Assembly (NCBI RefSeq): GCF_000972845.2
Contig: NW_020857941.1
Coordinates: 334,190-398,189, forward strand
Length of the DNA stretch: 64,000 bases
Direction: 5' to 3'
Source of the DNA: Larimichthys crocea
Taxonomy: Eukaryota; Chordata; Actinopteri; Sciaenidae
Made by a program: the position numbers and the translations under genes. Shown here in pieces: positions 12,590 through 23,353 of the stretch. The notes below the pieces were generated by a model. It ran no database searches, was not told the origin of the DNA, and worked only from the letters and a program-made list of their open reading frames with translations. Within the stretch, counting starts at the first letter, position 1, and every line of letters starts with the position of its first letter.

Positions 12590-14218
12590 TCATTGAAACG
12601 ATATAACTGGGAGCATCCTGTGCCCTTCCTGAACGTCTACATAGGCATTTTGTGTCGATAAAGTGAAGAAATGTGCCCTTGGGAGCAATTCAGAGAAGCG
12701 TTACTTCTGCTTTTCTCCAGAAAATTTCCCGCCTTTTTAACATGGCAGTCTATGGGGCTGTGGTGGGTGTTGCTGCCGCATCTTTGCGTCTCCCGCCTAA
12801 ACTATATATCAGACTTTAGCAGGCGTATGTGAGTGAGATGACAAATTTTCCTACGTTTCTATGTATAAATCGTGTCTGTAGTGGGGCATTTGAGGCCACG
12901 ATAGTCGAATACATTTTTTTTTTTCACTGATCGTTGTCTCTGTCTCTGTTGCCAAGCAACCAGGACCAACTGTAATCAGGAGAGCAGTTACTGCACCTGT
13001 TATAATGTCAGTTAGAAGTCCTGACAGAGAGAGAAAATGCTGAGACCTTCCCTCGAATAGGAACGATTTCTGGCCAAACTGCATTTCCAATCATTGCAGG
13101 ATGAGTCCTTCCTGATCGTCTACATAGGCATTTTGTTTCGATAAATGAAGAAATGTGCCCTCAGGAGCAATGGAAAGAAGCGGTACTTCTGCTTTCCTCC
13201 AGAAAATTTCACGCCTTTTTAACATGGGAGTCTATGAGGGTGTTGATGGGTGCTGCTGCCGAATCTTCGCGTCTCAAGCCAAAACTATAAAGCTGACAGC
13301 TTTAGCAGGCGAATGTGAGTGAGACGACAAATTTTCCTACGTTTCTATTGTTGGGTTTTTTCCAACCCCCCCGAGTTCTGCTGACCTAGTGGACTACAGA
13401 GAGATATTCAATTTAAAGAAGACACAATTCAGTTTAACCTTTGCAAAGGTACCTTTTGCAAAGGGAGAACCCAGCATATACAGACTGCGCAGTCTGCCTC
13501 TACTCCGATCTGCTGAGTTCTGCCCATCTGCAGTTCGGGCTCGTTTTATTATCACAAAGGAAATAGGTGTTACACTCTTAGCAGGACGTGAACATACATC
13601 TTTCATGCCTATACATGGTAAGACAACTCAAGCAGGATGCAGCTTGCTGAAACCTATGGGGTAAGACATCTCGTGACTGTTTCTAATCCTAAGATTTCCT
13701 GTTCGGACCTTGGGTACAGTTTCCTGTTTCTCTGCTCACTTAGGTAACAACAGGCACCTCTGTGTGTATTACCCCAGAGTGTCTTACAGTTGCACAACAC
13801 ACATAGCTGTTTTATCTTGTCATGAATTCTATCACACACCAATAGACACTTAACACACAATATATGATTGAACATTATTACACATTCTCACACTATGTAT
13901 AAATCATGTCTGTAGCTGTGCATTTGAGGCCACAATCACAGTTTACAAATTTATTTTTTGACAATATCTTCTCTCCCTGTCCACTCCAGCGATGACATAA
14001 CTCACTCTAGCTCTGGAAAGTTCTCGCAATACACACCCATTCATTTTTTGGTGTTGTTTATGGCGATTTTTGGCAAAACCGTTTGCCAAAACTCTTAGAA
14101 AAGTCAGAGCACACCATTCCCGGCCGAGCCGGTCGTTTTGATAACCGTTTTGTGTGTGCAACAAAAACTCTGGGAGGAGATGCGAACCGAAAAAACCACG
14201 GATGAAACGGAAGACGAA
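12590..14218 (+). repeat. Composite repeat family, copy 1 (without minisatellite)
   Basis: Carries the module that marks this family: CTACATAGGCATTTTG, then GAAGAAATGTGCCC, then CTTCTGCTTTCCTCCAGAAA, then CGCCTTTTTAACATGG, then ATGTATAAATC..TGTCTGTAG, then CATTCATTTTTTGGTG and CAAAACCGTTTGCC. The first part is present twice (12601-12860 and 13085-13348), an internal duplication. It is interrupted by a solo LTR at 13349-13892. The same modules recur at 18890-19625 on the same strand and at 33540-34340 on the opposite strand. No transposase is present. Confidence 0.7.
13349..13892 (+). mobile_element. Solo LTR, TSD CTAT
   Basis: A 544-base insertion starts TGTTGGG and ends TCTCACA. It is flanked by CTAT at 13345-13348 and 13893-13896. 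The uninterrupted sibling sequence near 19410 (CCTACGTTTCAATGTATAAA) shows the empty site. TG...CA ends and a 4-base duplication fit a retroviral or Gypsy-type LTR. A related LTR begins at 59025. The open frame on it (13389-13664) is not coding. Confidence 0.8.
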
Positions 14219-14429
14219 CTAGAAAAATTTCTAAAGAAATTTTGAGTATGCCTGACTCTGGTCCCGTTGCCCCCATACATTATTACTGACACTGCTCAGA
14301 AAATTCAGTACTAAAAAATTCCTGCAGAAATTTTGAGAGTGACGAGTGGGCTGTTGCTGGGGGTCTGTATTCAAAAAGCACACCTCAAATAGTCATTTTT
14401 AACATGTTTATTTAGACACAGGAGCAGCT

Positions 14430-15150
14430 AGCGCTAGCAATTAACATTAGCATGTTAGCATTAGCATGTTATCCTTAGCATGTTAACGCTGATGCACTAG
14501 CAATTATCATTACCATGTTACCATTAGCATGTTAACATTAGCATGTTAACGGTTATGCGCTAGCAATTATCATTAACATGTTAACATTAGCATGTTAGCA
14601 TTACCATGTTAACATTAGCATGTTAGCACTGAAGCGCTGACGCGCTAGAAATTGCCATTAGCATGTTAGCATCACCATGTTAACATTAACAGGTTAACAT
14701 TAACATGTTAACGCTGATGCGCTAGCAATTATCATTAGCATGTTATCATTAACATGTTAGCATTAACATGTTGCCATCACTGTGTTAGCATTAACAATTA
14801 ACATTAGCATGCTAACATTAGCATGTTAACACTGAAGCGTTGACGCGCTAGCAATTAACATTAGCATGTTAACGCTGATGCACTAGCAGTTAACATGCTA
14901 ATGTTAACATTAGCATGTTAGCGCAGATGCGCTAGCAATTAACATATACATGTTAACATTAGCATGTTAATATTAACATGTTAACATTAGCATTTTAACA
15001 TTACATGTTAACAATAGCAATTACCATTAGCATGTTAACATTAACATGTTAACATCAGCATTTTAGCATTACCATGTTAGCAATATCAATTAGCATTAAT
15101 ATGTTAACATTACCATGTTAGCGCTGATGCGCTAGCAATCAACATTAGCA
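14430..15150 (+). repeat. 14-bp minisatellite array, left half
   Basis: Dozens of near-copies of a 14-base unit of the form ACATTAGCATGTTA / ACATTAACATGTTA, broken every 60-110 bases by a spacer GCGCTGATGCGCTAGCAATT. The unit is close to its own reverse complement (AACATGCTAATGTT), so the array can fold at many points. The right half continues at 18212 beyond the inserted LINE. Confidence 0.9.
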
Positions 15151-15538
15151 TCAAATCAAATCAATTTTATTTGTATAGCCAAAGTCACAAAATACATTTG
15201 CCTCAGAGGGCTTTACAATCTGTACAGGGAGACACCCTCTGTCCTTAGATGTCCTATGAATTACAATGAATGATAAAATGACCACAGTAGCAGATATGGT
15301 AGCAATAATGACAGTAATAATATGTGTAGTGGACGTCATGCAGGATCACAGCAGCAGCCACGATCTACGAGAACCTGCTGGACGACAGAGCACAGAAACT
15401 CTGGGGAAGTTTGGTTAGTAACATGCATTAATGAGACATGTATGTCCCCAGATTGTAAGAGGGAGAGAGAGGGAAAGGGAGAGAGGGAGAGAGAGAGAGA
15501 GAGAGAGGGTTTTCAGTAAGGGAGATGTCACTGCATCT

Positions 15539-16960
15539 TCAACCAATACCGTGCCTGGCTAGGCATAACCTCTCTGTGCTATGATGCACTCTAAATCCTG
15601 ACTGAAAATCCTCAAATAGACTATTGTTATGGAGAAAGTCACACAGCTGATTAGCTACAGCTTTCTCAAGTATCTTAGACAGAAAGGGAAGGTTTGATAT
15701 CGGTCTGTAGTTGGCTAAGATCTCTGGGTCTAGAGTGGGCTTTTTAAGAAGAGGTTTAATTACAGCTACCTTAAAGGACTGTGGTACATATCCTGATAAT
15801 AAAGACAGATTAATCATATCCAATAACGAATTACTAACTACAGGTAAAACATCCTTGAGCAACCTGGTTGGGATGGAGTCTAAGAGACAGGATGACGGCT
15901 TAGCTGCAGAAATGATTAAAGTTATTTGATGAAGGTCGATGGGGGAAAAACAGTCTAAATACATATCAGGTTTTACAGCTGTTTCAAAACTTGCTGTATC
16001 AGAATGCAGATCAATGTCTGTTGAGGGCAAGAGGTGATGGATTTTGTCTCTAATAGTTATAATCTTATCATTAAAGAAGCTCATGAAGTCATTGCTACTT
16101 AGACCTAAAGGAATAGATGGTTCAGTAGAGCTGTGATTCTCTGTTAGCCTGGCTACAGTGCTGAAGAGAAACCTGTGGTTGTTCTTATTCTCCTCAATTA
16201 AAGAAGAGTAATAGGCTGCTCTGGCATTACGGAGAGCCTTCCTGTATGTTTTGAGATTATCTTGCCAGGCTAGATGAAATTCTTCCAGTTTAGTGGCACG
16301 CCATTTGCGTTCAGATTTACGTGCCTCTTGCTTTAATTTACGAGTCTGCTGGCTATACCATGGTGCTAGCCTTCTTTGTTTAATTATCTTCTTTTTCAGA
16401 GGTGCAATAGAGTCTAGAGTTGTCCGTAATGAGCCTGTAATACTATCAACAAGATGGTCTATTTGTGGGTGGCTAAAGGAAGTAGACAAGTCCTCTGTTA
16501 CAGTTAGACATGGCATTTGATTCAATGCTGAAGGAATCACTTCCTTAAATTTGGCTACAGCACTATCAGATAAACATCTGCTGTAGAAGCTTCTACACAA
16601 AGGCTTATAGTCCGGTAGTATGAACTCAAAGGTTATTAAAAAATGGTCAGACAGAAGAGGATTCTGTGGGAAGACTATTATATTATCAATTTCAATGCCA
16701 TATGAAAGAACAAGATCAAGAGTGTGGTTCAGACAATGAGTCGGTTTATTTACACTTTGACAAAAGCCAATTGAGTCTAATAGAGAGATAAACGCAGTAC
16801 TAAGACTATCATTGTGGTTGTCCACATGAATGTTAAAATCACCTACAATAATTACTTTATCTGTTTTAAGGATCAAGCCTGATGCAAATTCTGCAAATTC
16901 AGATAAAAATTCAGAATAAGTACCAGGAGTTCGATATACTGTAACAAATAAAATTTTCAA
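15539..16960 (-). pseudogene. L2 LINE ORF2: endonuclease C-terminal part and N-terminal RT
   Basis: A 473-codon open frame. Residues about 8-150 are the rear half of an APE-type endonuclease: VYRTPG, the catalytic GDFNIHVD, LDLVLSYG and LSDHFLI. Residues 300-460 hold the RT entry region: KPLLKKPTLDPEILANYRPI, LPFLSKILEK and FQSGF..HHSTE. After HSTE the frame runs into 3' UTR-derived sequence (RLCLARHGIG is not RT), which marks an internal deletion near 15570. APE endonuclease nicks target DNA and RT primes from the nick in target-primed reverse transcription. The true ORF2 start lies upstream in another frame. Confidence 0.88.
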
Positions 16961-17369
16961 ATGAATTATAATTTAGTTTAGGTTTAGGATTTATTAATAG
17001 ACTTGAGTCAAATATGGCTCCAACTCCACCACCTCGACCAGTACTTCGAGGAACATGAGTATTATAATGACTCCGAGGAGTGGATTCATTTAAGCTAACA
17101 TATTCATCCTCCTGCAGCCAGGTTTCAGTGAGACAGAACAAATCAATATCATAATCAGATATTAATTCATTGACTAAGACAGCTTTAGATGACAAAGACC
17201 TGATATTCAGGAGTCCACATTTAATTCTCTTATTTTGGACTGTTGGAGATGTTGATTTAATTTTTATTAAGTTTTTATGATGAACTCCTCTTCTGTTTGT
17301 TTTATCTTTAAATAATGTAGGTGGACGGGTGACAGACACAGTCTCTATACTTAAGGACTGGGTGGGCAA
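16911..17369 (-). pseudogene. L2 LINE ORF2: endonuclease N-terminal part
   Basis: A 152-codon frame with [12 protein letters not shown] (metal-binding Asn motif), FCLTETWL (catalytic Glu) and [10 protein letters not shown], the first conserved blocks of APE endonuclease. It overlaps the downstream 473-codon frame by 50 bases in a different frame, so an indel near 16940 broke what was one endonuclease. It lies directly after the ORF1 remnant on the minus strand. Confidence 0.85.
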
Positions 17370-17374
17370 CTGCT

Positions 17375-17950
17375 CTAATGGAGGCGCAGAGAAGCGCGTA
17401 AGACTGCAGCTCTGCTTCCTGGTCTCAACTCTGGGTTGTCGACATGGTTTTGGTCAGCTAATAAACTTGGCCATATTTCTAGATATGAGAGCTGCTCCAT
17501 CCCCGGTGTCGCTAACTTCACGTTTCGGACTATGGAGCTGCCAATGACCAGAGTTGGCCTCTCAGCGGGTGTGTCGCTGAGCGGGGAAAATCTGTTTGAA
17601 ACGTTGAGGGGTTGGTGGTGTACCGTGGGCTTCAGTTTGGGGCTATGCCTCCTTCGAACAGTCACCCAGCCTTCCGGCTGCTCGGGAACTACCGAGGGAC
17701 GGCTAGCTGAAGCTACCTGCGGCGGTACCGCACCGGCTACAGGGGACTGGCTAACTATCTGAGCTACTGACTGTTCGGTGGTGCGGTACCGTGCCTCTAA
17801 CTCACTGACCCTCGATTCCAAAGCTACAAATAAACTACATTTAATACAAGTACCGTTATCACTAAACGAGGACGAAGAGTAACTGAACATGTGGCACACA
17901 GGGCAGGAGAGAGCAGGAGAGGAGAGAGGAGGAGAGCAGAGAGACGCCAT
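17375..17950 (-). pseudogene. L2 LINE ORF1 remnant
   Basis: A 191-codon frame with a Cys-pair motif (CPVC near residue 16 and CIKC near residue 36), a short heptad-like segment ([13 protein letters not shown]) and then [15 protein letters not shown]. The last resembles the start of the SGNH-esterase domain found in ORF1 of fish L2 elements. The rest of the esterase is missing: the frame ends within about 40 residues and ORF2 starts at once, so there is a deletion. ORF1 proteins bind the element's RNA. Confidence 0.7.
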
Positions 17951-18211
17951 TGCTATAGCTAGGCTAGTTAGTGTGGCTAACAGAAACTGGTGAAACTATC
18001 AGGTAGTGGTTACTAGAGTTAAGAGACCTGTTCGTGCACAGACAGAACAAGTCAAAGGATAGTGCAGAGATACGTAGATAGTCGCTGATGTGAGAAATAC
18101 ACGAAAATCTGTTCAGGTGAACAGAGCAGAGAGCATCGTGGCAACAACACCGATAACCCGGAAGTGACACAATACGTTACCGCAAAGCACGTCGTCGTCG
18201 CTGACAGCAGC

Positions 18212-18890
18212 CTAATGTTAGCATTAGCATGTTAACATTAACATGTTAGCATTAGCATGTTAGCAATAGCAATTACCATTAGCATGTGAACATTAGCATG
18301 TTAACATTACCATGTCAGCATTACCATGTTAGCGCTGATGCACTAGCAATCAACATTAGCATGTTAACATAAGCATGTTAACATTAGCATGTTAGCGCTG
18401 GTGCGCTAGCAAATAACATTAGCATGTTAACATTAGCAATTAGCATGTTACCATTAGAATGTTAGCGCTGATGCGCTGAAATGCTAGCAATTAACATTAG
18501 CATGTTATCATTACCATGTTAGCATTAGCATTGTTAGCGCTGATGCGCTAGCAATTAACATTAGCATTATCAACATTAACATGTTATCATAAACATGTTA
18601 ACGTTGATGCGCTAGCAATTAACATTAGCATCTTATCATTAGCATATTAACATTACCATGTTAGGGCTGAATGCGCTGACGCGCTAGCAATTAACATTAA
18701 CATGTTGGCATTAGCATTTTAACATTAACATGTATTTAATTCCTAGTGGCTAATGTTAATTAGCATTAACATGTTAACATTATCATGTTAGCAATTAACA
18801 TGTATTTAATTCCTAGTGGCTAATGTTAATTAGCATTCATTTTAGCATTGGTCGCTAATGTTAGCAAATAGCATTTCTTTACAGCTAACG
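18212..18890 (+). repeat. 14-bp minisatellite array, right half
   Basis: Continuation of the array at 14430-15150 after the LINE, with the same units and the same GCGCTGATGCGCTAGCAATT spacer. Near the end the duplicated block ATGTATTTAATTCCTAGTGG appears twice (about 18731 and 18799). Confidence 0.9.
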
Positions 18891-19630
18891 CGCTAGCTGC
18901 TCTGCTGTCTCTGTCTGCCATTTTAGACAGACAAGTTCAAATTAAGTGCCAGAACTACTAAAATGGCTGCTGCTAGGCTTCTGCCTGCTGGCCCCTCCCC
19001 CCTCTCCTCCTTCAAGCAGGCTGAGGTTGCCAAGCAACCAGGACCAACTGTAATCAGGAGAGCAGTTACTGCACCTGTTAGAATGTCAGTTAGAGACTGA
19101 GAGAAAATGCTGAGACCTCCTCTCGAAGAGGAAGGATTTTCGGGCCAAACCATGTATTTCCAATCATTGAACCGACATAACTGATCGTCTACATAGGCAT
19201 TTTGTTTTGATAAATGAAGAAATGTGCTCTTGGGAGCAATGGAAAGAAGCGGTACTTCTGCTTTCCTCCAGAAAATTTGCCGCCTTTTTAACATGGGAGT
19301 CTATGAGGGTGTTGATGGGTGCTGCTGCCGAATCTTCGCTTCTCGAGCCAAAACTATAAAGCTGACAGCTTTAGCAGGCGAATGTGAGTGAGACGACAAA
19401 TTTTCCTACGTTTCAATGTATAAATCATGTCTGTAGCTGTGCATTTGAGGCCACAATCGCAGTTTACAAATTTATTTTTCGACGACTTTTTCTCTCCCTG
19501 TCCACTCTAGCGATGACATCACTAGCTCTGGAAAGTTCTTGCAATACACACCCATTCATTTTTTGGTGTGGTTTTTGGCGATTTTTGGCAAAACCGTTTG
19601 CCAAAACTCTTAGAAAATACACTAACAAAT

Positions 19631-20290
19631 TTAACAGTTTTGTGCTTATCTGTGTTAAGCTATGTAAAGCTAAATGCACAGTACATTACCGGTCCATAAA
19701 GAACAGTTGCGTTGATTTGCCGTTTGGGTCCGCCGGCTCCGTGTCTAACATGTCATCTTACAATCAGCTGGCACACTCCCGTGCTCCATGCGCTGGGTTG
19801 TTTACACTCTCGGTTAGCGGTGTGCTAACAAGAGACGCCTGAGGACAGGTAGGCGCGCGTCTGTTGCGGCCCAGCTGCCGACTGACTGCTGTGCTCCGTA
19901 GCTGCGTGCCAACCCTGTGTGTGTGGACTCACACAGGGGACGTAAGCGCTGCGGTTTAGCGCCGTCCTCTGTCCGGTGTTTAACTTACACCGGGCGAGTG
20001 TTAGCAGCGGAAACGGCAGCGTCGCGAGCCGACCGTATTCACGCGAGATCCCGCGAGAATCCTGGACGTACGCGAGGCCCCGCGATAAACTGTATATAAG
20101 GAAAACAACAACAAACAGCTGACTTTGCTTCTCCGACGTGGAGGAGATTATAAAAAGGATCTGTTGTGTCATAAATTATTGTGTGTTGTACCACTTCAAC
20201 AATCAGTCTCTCATCGTTCATGTTGAGACCCTTTGATCGATTGACTGCTCACCTGGTGCCACCGCTCATGACGTAACACTGATGTGAAGT
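19631..20290. other. CpG-richer unassigned block with a TATA-like motif
   Basis: Contains TGTATATAAGG near 20090 after a CpG-rich stretch (19830-20085), the look of a Pol II promoter, perhaps of a lost LTR or DNA element. No frame with a domain follows. It sits between copies of the composite repeat, so it is probably part of a mobile element, but I cannot name one. Confidence 0.35.
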
Positions 20291-20880
20291 TGTGAAAAGC
20301 TACAAGAACTGCGTATTGTTTTATTTTGAAAGGTATCTGTATCGGATTTCCTGTCTGTTGCAATCAGCTCTGATGAGATTTACGAGGTTTAGCAGCGGCT
20401 CGCGACTGTGCAGCCATGTGTTTACCGAGCACCATCTGCCGGGGTGGGTGTGCCGGCGCGTGTGTGTGTCAGACTGCTGGGCTGGTAACGGAAACGGTTA
20501 ACGGAAGGAAGTACAGGACAGGACATAAATGACCGGTGAAATGTGATTTCCGGTACGGAATGGACTGCTTCCGTCTGGTAAAGGAGCGGCTTTTGTCTGC
20601 GTGTCTGAAGAAAAATCGCTCTTTTTTAACATTGGACTTAATGGGAGTGCTGCAAGGACTAGCTGCTGCTCCGAGGCTCACAACGCCGAAATGGTAATAA
20701 CTTCAGCAGTGGTATCACTGCGTAGGTATTCAGTTTTCCTATGTTTTGCTGGGTAAATCATGTCTGTAGCGTCACATTTGCGGCCCGTTGAGGCTGGTAT
20801 GTTTTATTTTTTGACAGACGTGTTAGCTGTTCTCTCACTCTAACTGTGACGTCACACGCTGTAATCGCTGCTGTAAAGTA
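20291..20880 (+). repeat. Diverged copy of the composite repeat module
   Basis: From about 20600 the order TTTTTTAACATTGGACTTAA, GGGAGTGCTGC, GCTGCTGCTCCGAGGC, then TAAATCATGTCTGTAGCGTC and CATTTGCGGCC parallels the module at 19270-19450, with many substitutions. It is an older relative of the family. The part before 20600 is unassigned. Confidence 0.5.
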
Positions 20881-21304
20881 AAAACATGCTCAACTTTAAT
20901 ATTTAATTGTTTAAAAATGGTAAAATATTTTGTAAAGTTGAGGACAAGGTTAATATTTAAACATCTTATGTACAAGTAGTAATTTGAATGAAGTCTGTAG
21001 GACAAGTTATGCAGTTGTAGTTGTTTAAAGTGTAGTGGGTCTGTTGGGAGATTTGAGGATTTCCTATGCATCCTTATGATGGGAAAATTGTATAAAATGT
21101 TTAATAATTTGTACAGTATTAATAGTAGAGATCTGTAAAGTCATAGCCATAATGTCCTGAATGGTGGCATCTGGTTGTATTCTTTTTGTGTTTGTAGGAC
21201 AGGATTTGTGGGAGTAGAAGCACAGAAAAAAACATCCGGAAAAATAAAAATAAAGATTTGAAGAACAATAGTAATATAATAATGCCCTCTGGGCATCCAC
21301 ACTA
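20881..21304. other. Unassigned AT-rich sequence
   Basis: No coding or repeat signature recognised. It leads into the tandem hairpin units at 21305. Confidence 0.45.
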
Positions 21305-21527
21305 ATAAAAATAATAATAAGAAGAAGCACGGTGGATAACATATAGTGTCCGCTTTCAGGCACACTCAATAAGAAGAATAAGCGCGGTGGATAACATATA
21401 GTGTGTGCTTTCAGGCACACTCAAAAAGAAGAATAAGTGCGGTGGATAACATATAGTGTGCGCCTTACACACACACTCAATAATAAGCACGGTGGATAAC
21501 ATAGTGTGCGCTTTCAGGCACACTCAA
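21305..21527 (-). repeat. Tandem terminal-hairpin units (4 copies)
   Basis: Four copies of a 45-65 base unit (GCACGGTGGATAACATATAG then TGTGCGCTTTCAGGCACACT). Each contains an inverted repeat AGTGTGC...GCACACT. The same unit, in the opposite orientation and again four times, is at 33293-33508, where it forms one end of a composite-family copy. I therefore read this as the distal end of the 12.6-21.5 kb block. Confidence 0.75.
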
Positions 21528-22130
21528 TTAAAATATTTCATCAGTTACCATGGTTGCAAGTCATGGGACGGGGGTCTAGGTTAGTGCTACATCCTTCAGA
21601 TTCATGGTCGTGCAGACCATATTAATCCAGGGTGTAGTGTGGCGTCACCTAAAAATTTGGCTTTATCGCATACTTGCTGGAGATTTGTGCATTTAATTTA
21701 AGCTTCAGATTAAGCTGGGATGGAATTCTTACGTTCTTAAGTCAGTGCCAATGTGAATGATGATGGGCCACGGGACCCCAGTAGGTCTATTATCAGCACT
21801 TGACTTTAGCAACTATGGTTTGCAAAAATACCCCATTTGAGTGCACGAGGAACAGTTTGTGGATTTTACACCAGGTTGCTATTGATTGGTTGGACCTTTC
21901 ATCTGGATTCAGTTGTTCAGCAGCATTCTGTGGGGGGTAGACAGTGGTATCACTGGTCATTCACTGGTCAAATTAAAATACTTAACTTCAAATACTGATG
22001 GCCAAATAGAAAAGTAGTTCTGACAAGTGTGGAGCCAATTAGGCTAACAAATTTACTAATAACAGGGTCGCAGTGCCTTTGAGGATAGCACCAATAATTC
22101 TGTGTCTGTATCTGTGTCTGTGGGTTTTAG
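21528..22130. other. Presumed nfic intron sequence
   Basis: Single-copy-looking sequence directly before the first visible nfic exon. It ends in TGTCTGTGGGTTTTAG, a usable 3' splice site. No other exon was recognised. Confidence 0.55.
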
Positions 22131-22244
22131 GTCTGTCTCCCTCTGTAAAGAAGGCAGAGCTGGACAGTCCCTCTCCCCAGGAAGACTCACCAAGACTGGG
22201 CTCCTTCACTCAGCACCACCGGCCAGTCATAGCTGTTCACAGTG
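22131..22244 (+). CDS. nfic: Nuclear factor I C-type, coding exon (first in window)
   Basis: The exon is bounded by TTTTAG and GTCAGT, 114 nt, entering with two bases of a split Gly codon and leaving with one. It reads [20 protein letters not shown], then [17 protein letters not shown]. This is the proline/serine-rich transactivation region of NFI proteins; [14 protein letters not shown] is characteristic of NFIC by remembered family sequence. NFI proteins bind TTGGC(N5)GCCAA as dimers through an N-terminal domain that is not encoded in this window. The reading frame given by the longest ATG frame here (22102 on) is not the gene frame. Upstream NFI exons were not found between 7991 and 22130. 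Confidence 0.93.
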
Positions 22245-22392
22245 GTCAGTAACCTCACATCTAATTGCCACCCATAAGGACAAACAACAAAATGTAATTT
22301 ACTTTATTGTTTATTCTCTCTCTGTGTCTGTCCGTCTGTCTGTCTGTCTCTCTGTCTGTCTGTCTCTCTCCCTTATCTCTTCCTCTGTGCAG
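22245..22392 (+). other. nfic: Short nfic intron with a long CTGT/CTCT pyrimidine tract
   Basis: Only 148 bases, against 6.8-8.3 kb for the other nfic introns here. From 22313 to 22392 it is almost entirely pyrimidine plus UG steps (TCTGTCTGTCTGTCTCTCTG), ending TCTGTGCAG. Such tracts are typical PTB and CELF binding sites, so this exon pair may be alternatively spliced. That is inference. Confidence 0.75.
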
Positions 22393-22550
22393 GTCTGTCT
22401 CGGAGTTCCCACCCCTCCTCATCTCTTCATTTCCCATCGTCCTCCTACTTTCCCCATGGAGCAATCCGTTATCCTCCTCACCTGGCCCAGGACCCCCTTA
22501 AAGATCTGGTCTCATTGGCCTGCGACCCTGCCAATCAAACCCCCAGCTCA
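22393..22550 (+). CDS. nfic: Nuclear factor I C-type, coding exon
   Basis: A 158-nt exon after GTGCAG, ending at GTGAGT. It starts with two bases completing Gly and ends on a codon boundary. It reads [20 protein letters not shown], then [20 protein letters not shown] and [12 protein letters not shown]. The [22 protein letters not shown] stretch is diagnostic for NFIC; NFIA, NFIB and NFIX differ here as I recall them. It lacks the ILPQTAST segment present in mammals between PSSS and YFPH. The role is part of the transactivation domain. Confidence 0.95.
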
Positions 22551-23353
22551 GTGAGTACAAGCACTTAAAGATCAGCTAGCTATGTCACAGAGCTCTGAAT
22601 ACTATCCCTTTTCTTTGGTGTTTAATTACTTTTACTTAGCTTTAGCATTTCTGCTTTGCAAGTACAGGGCTGTGAAAGGTGCAGTGTCTTAGCTGTTCCT
22701 AGGACCGCACACCTCTGGATAGAGACCTCAGACGTTGCACCTGAAATCTGCTGTAGCCACTCATCCAGTTTGTGGGTCACAGCTCTTCCCTAGTTCCTCT
22801 TTCAGCCCTGGTTATTTCTCAAGCTTCTCATATTCCTTCTTCCTGATACTGCTGTCACTTGGAATTGCTACAGTAGTAGCAACTTAAAAGTTCCCGTTCA
22901 AGCTGAACGCCAGCTGAATGGCAGCCGTCTTCCAGCTGAGTTCCAGCTGGCTCCCTGCCAAGTCCCTTGAACGGAGAGACCCCCCTCCTTCTCCTGGGCG
23001 TGTCTATTTTTTACTGTAACTCCACCCACTCATGTGATTACAGGGTATGACCAGGAGATGGCGCTTCTCTCACAGAACTTATTTACAGTTGTTCTACCTG
23101 GAGATGACGTAGCTTACACACCTCGTTAGCATTCTCGTTGCTCAACCTTTTGTTTGCACTTACAGTAACAGGCTTATTGGTCTCCCAGTGTCACAGATCA
23201 CAGAGCGGAAAATGCAGCTGGTTTGACTACTGCATACTGTACAGTAGCCGTATGATTTGAGCGTGTACATGAATTGAAATTAAATTTAAGGTGTTTATAT
23301 CTAACATGTCAGCATTCACCAAATCAACAACATCTAGTCTGTTCTGTCTTTAC
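22551..23353. other. nfic intron, unassigned part
   Basis: Contains four CAGCTG E-box cores at 22911-22954 and the first copy of a duplicated block (23087-23280, see 23985-24165). No exon. Confidence 0.5.

Larger units (their letters stand above)
15151..18211 (-). mobile_element. L2-clade LINE, internally deleted
   Basis: The 3' end is at 15151 (ATTTGATTTGA tail, read on the minus strand) and the 5' end is near 18211, where the minisatellite resumes. In minus order: ORF1 remnant (17950-17375), endonuclease (17369 to about 16300) and the start of reverse transcriptase (to about 15570). It then jumps directly into the 3' untranslated region, which matches 58441-58500. The palm and thumb of the reverse transcriptase are therefore deleted. 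A GA repeat lies at 15460-15508. The copy is non-functional. Confidence 0.88.
14219..19630 (+). repeat. Composite repeat family, copy 2, with minisatellite and nested LINE
   Basis: Begins CTAGAAAAATTTCTAAAGAA and TTTGAGTATGCCTGACTC, passes through ATTCAAAAAGCACACCTC and a minisatellite (14430-15150, resumed 18212-18890), then the conserved module at 18900-19625 ending CAAAACTCTTAGAAAA. An L2 LINE sits inside the minisatellite. Other copies in this window are in reverse orientation (27195-27535 and 33293-35322). Confidence 0.7.

Noticed and set aside
14430..18890. CRISPR-like regular repeats
   Set aside because: Short 14-base units in direct tandem with no unique spacers, in a vertebrate genome; a minisatellite.
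19384..19842. A 152-codon frame as a possible gene
   Set aside because: Lies over the composite repeat module, which recurs elsewhere without this frame; no domain.
22102..22554. A 150-codon open frame over the nfic exons
   Set aside because: Wrong frame: it reads across the intron. The NFI protein is encoded two bases over with proper splice sites and phases.
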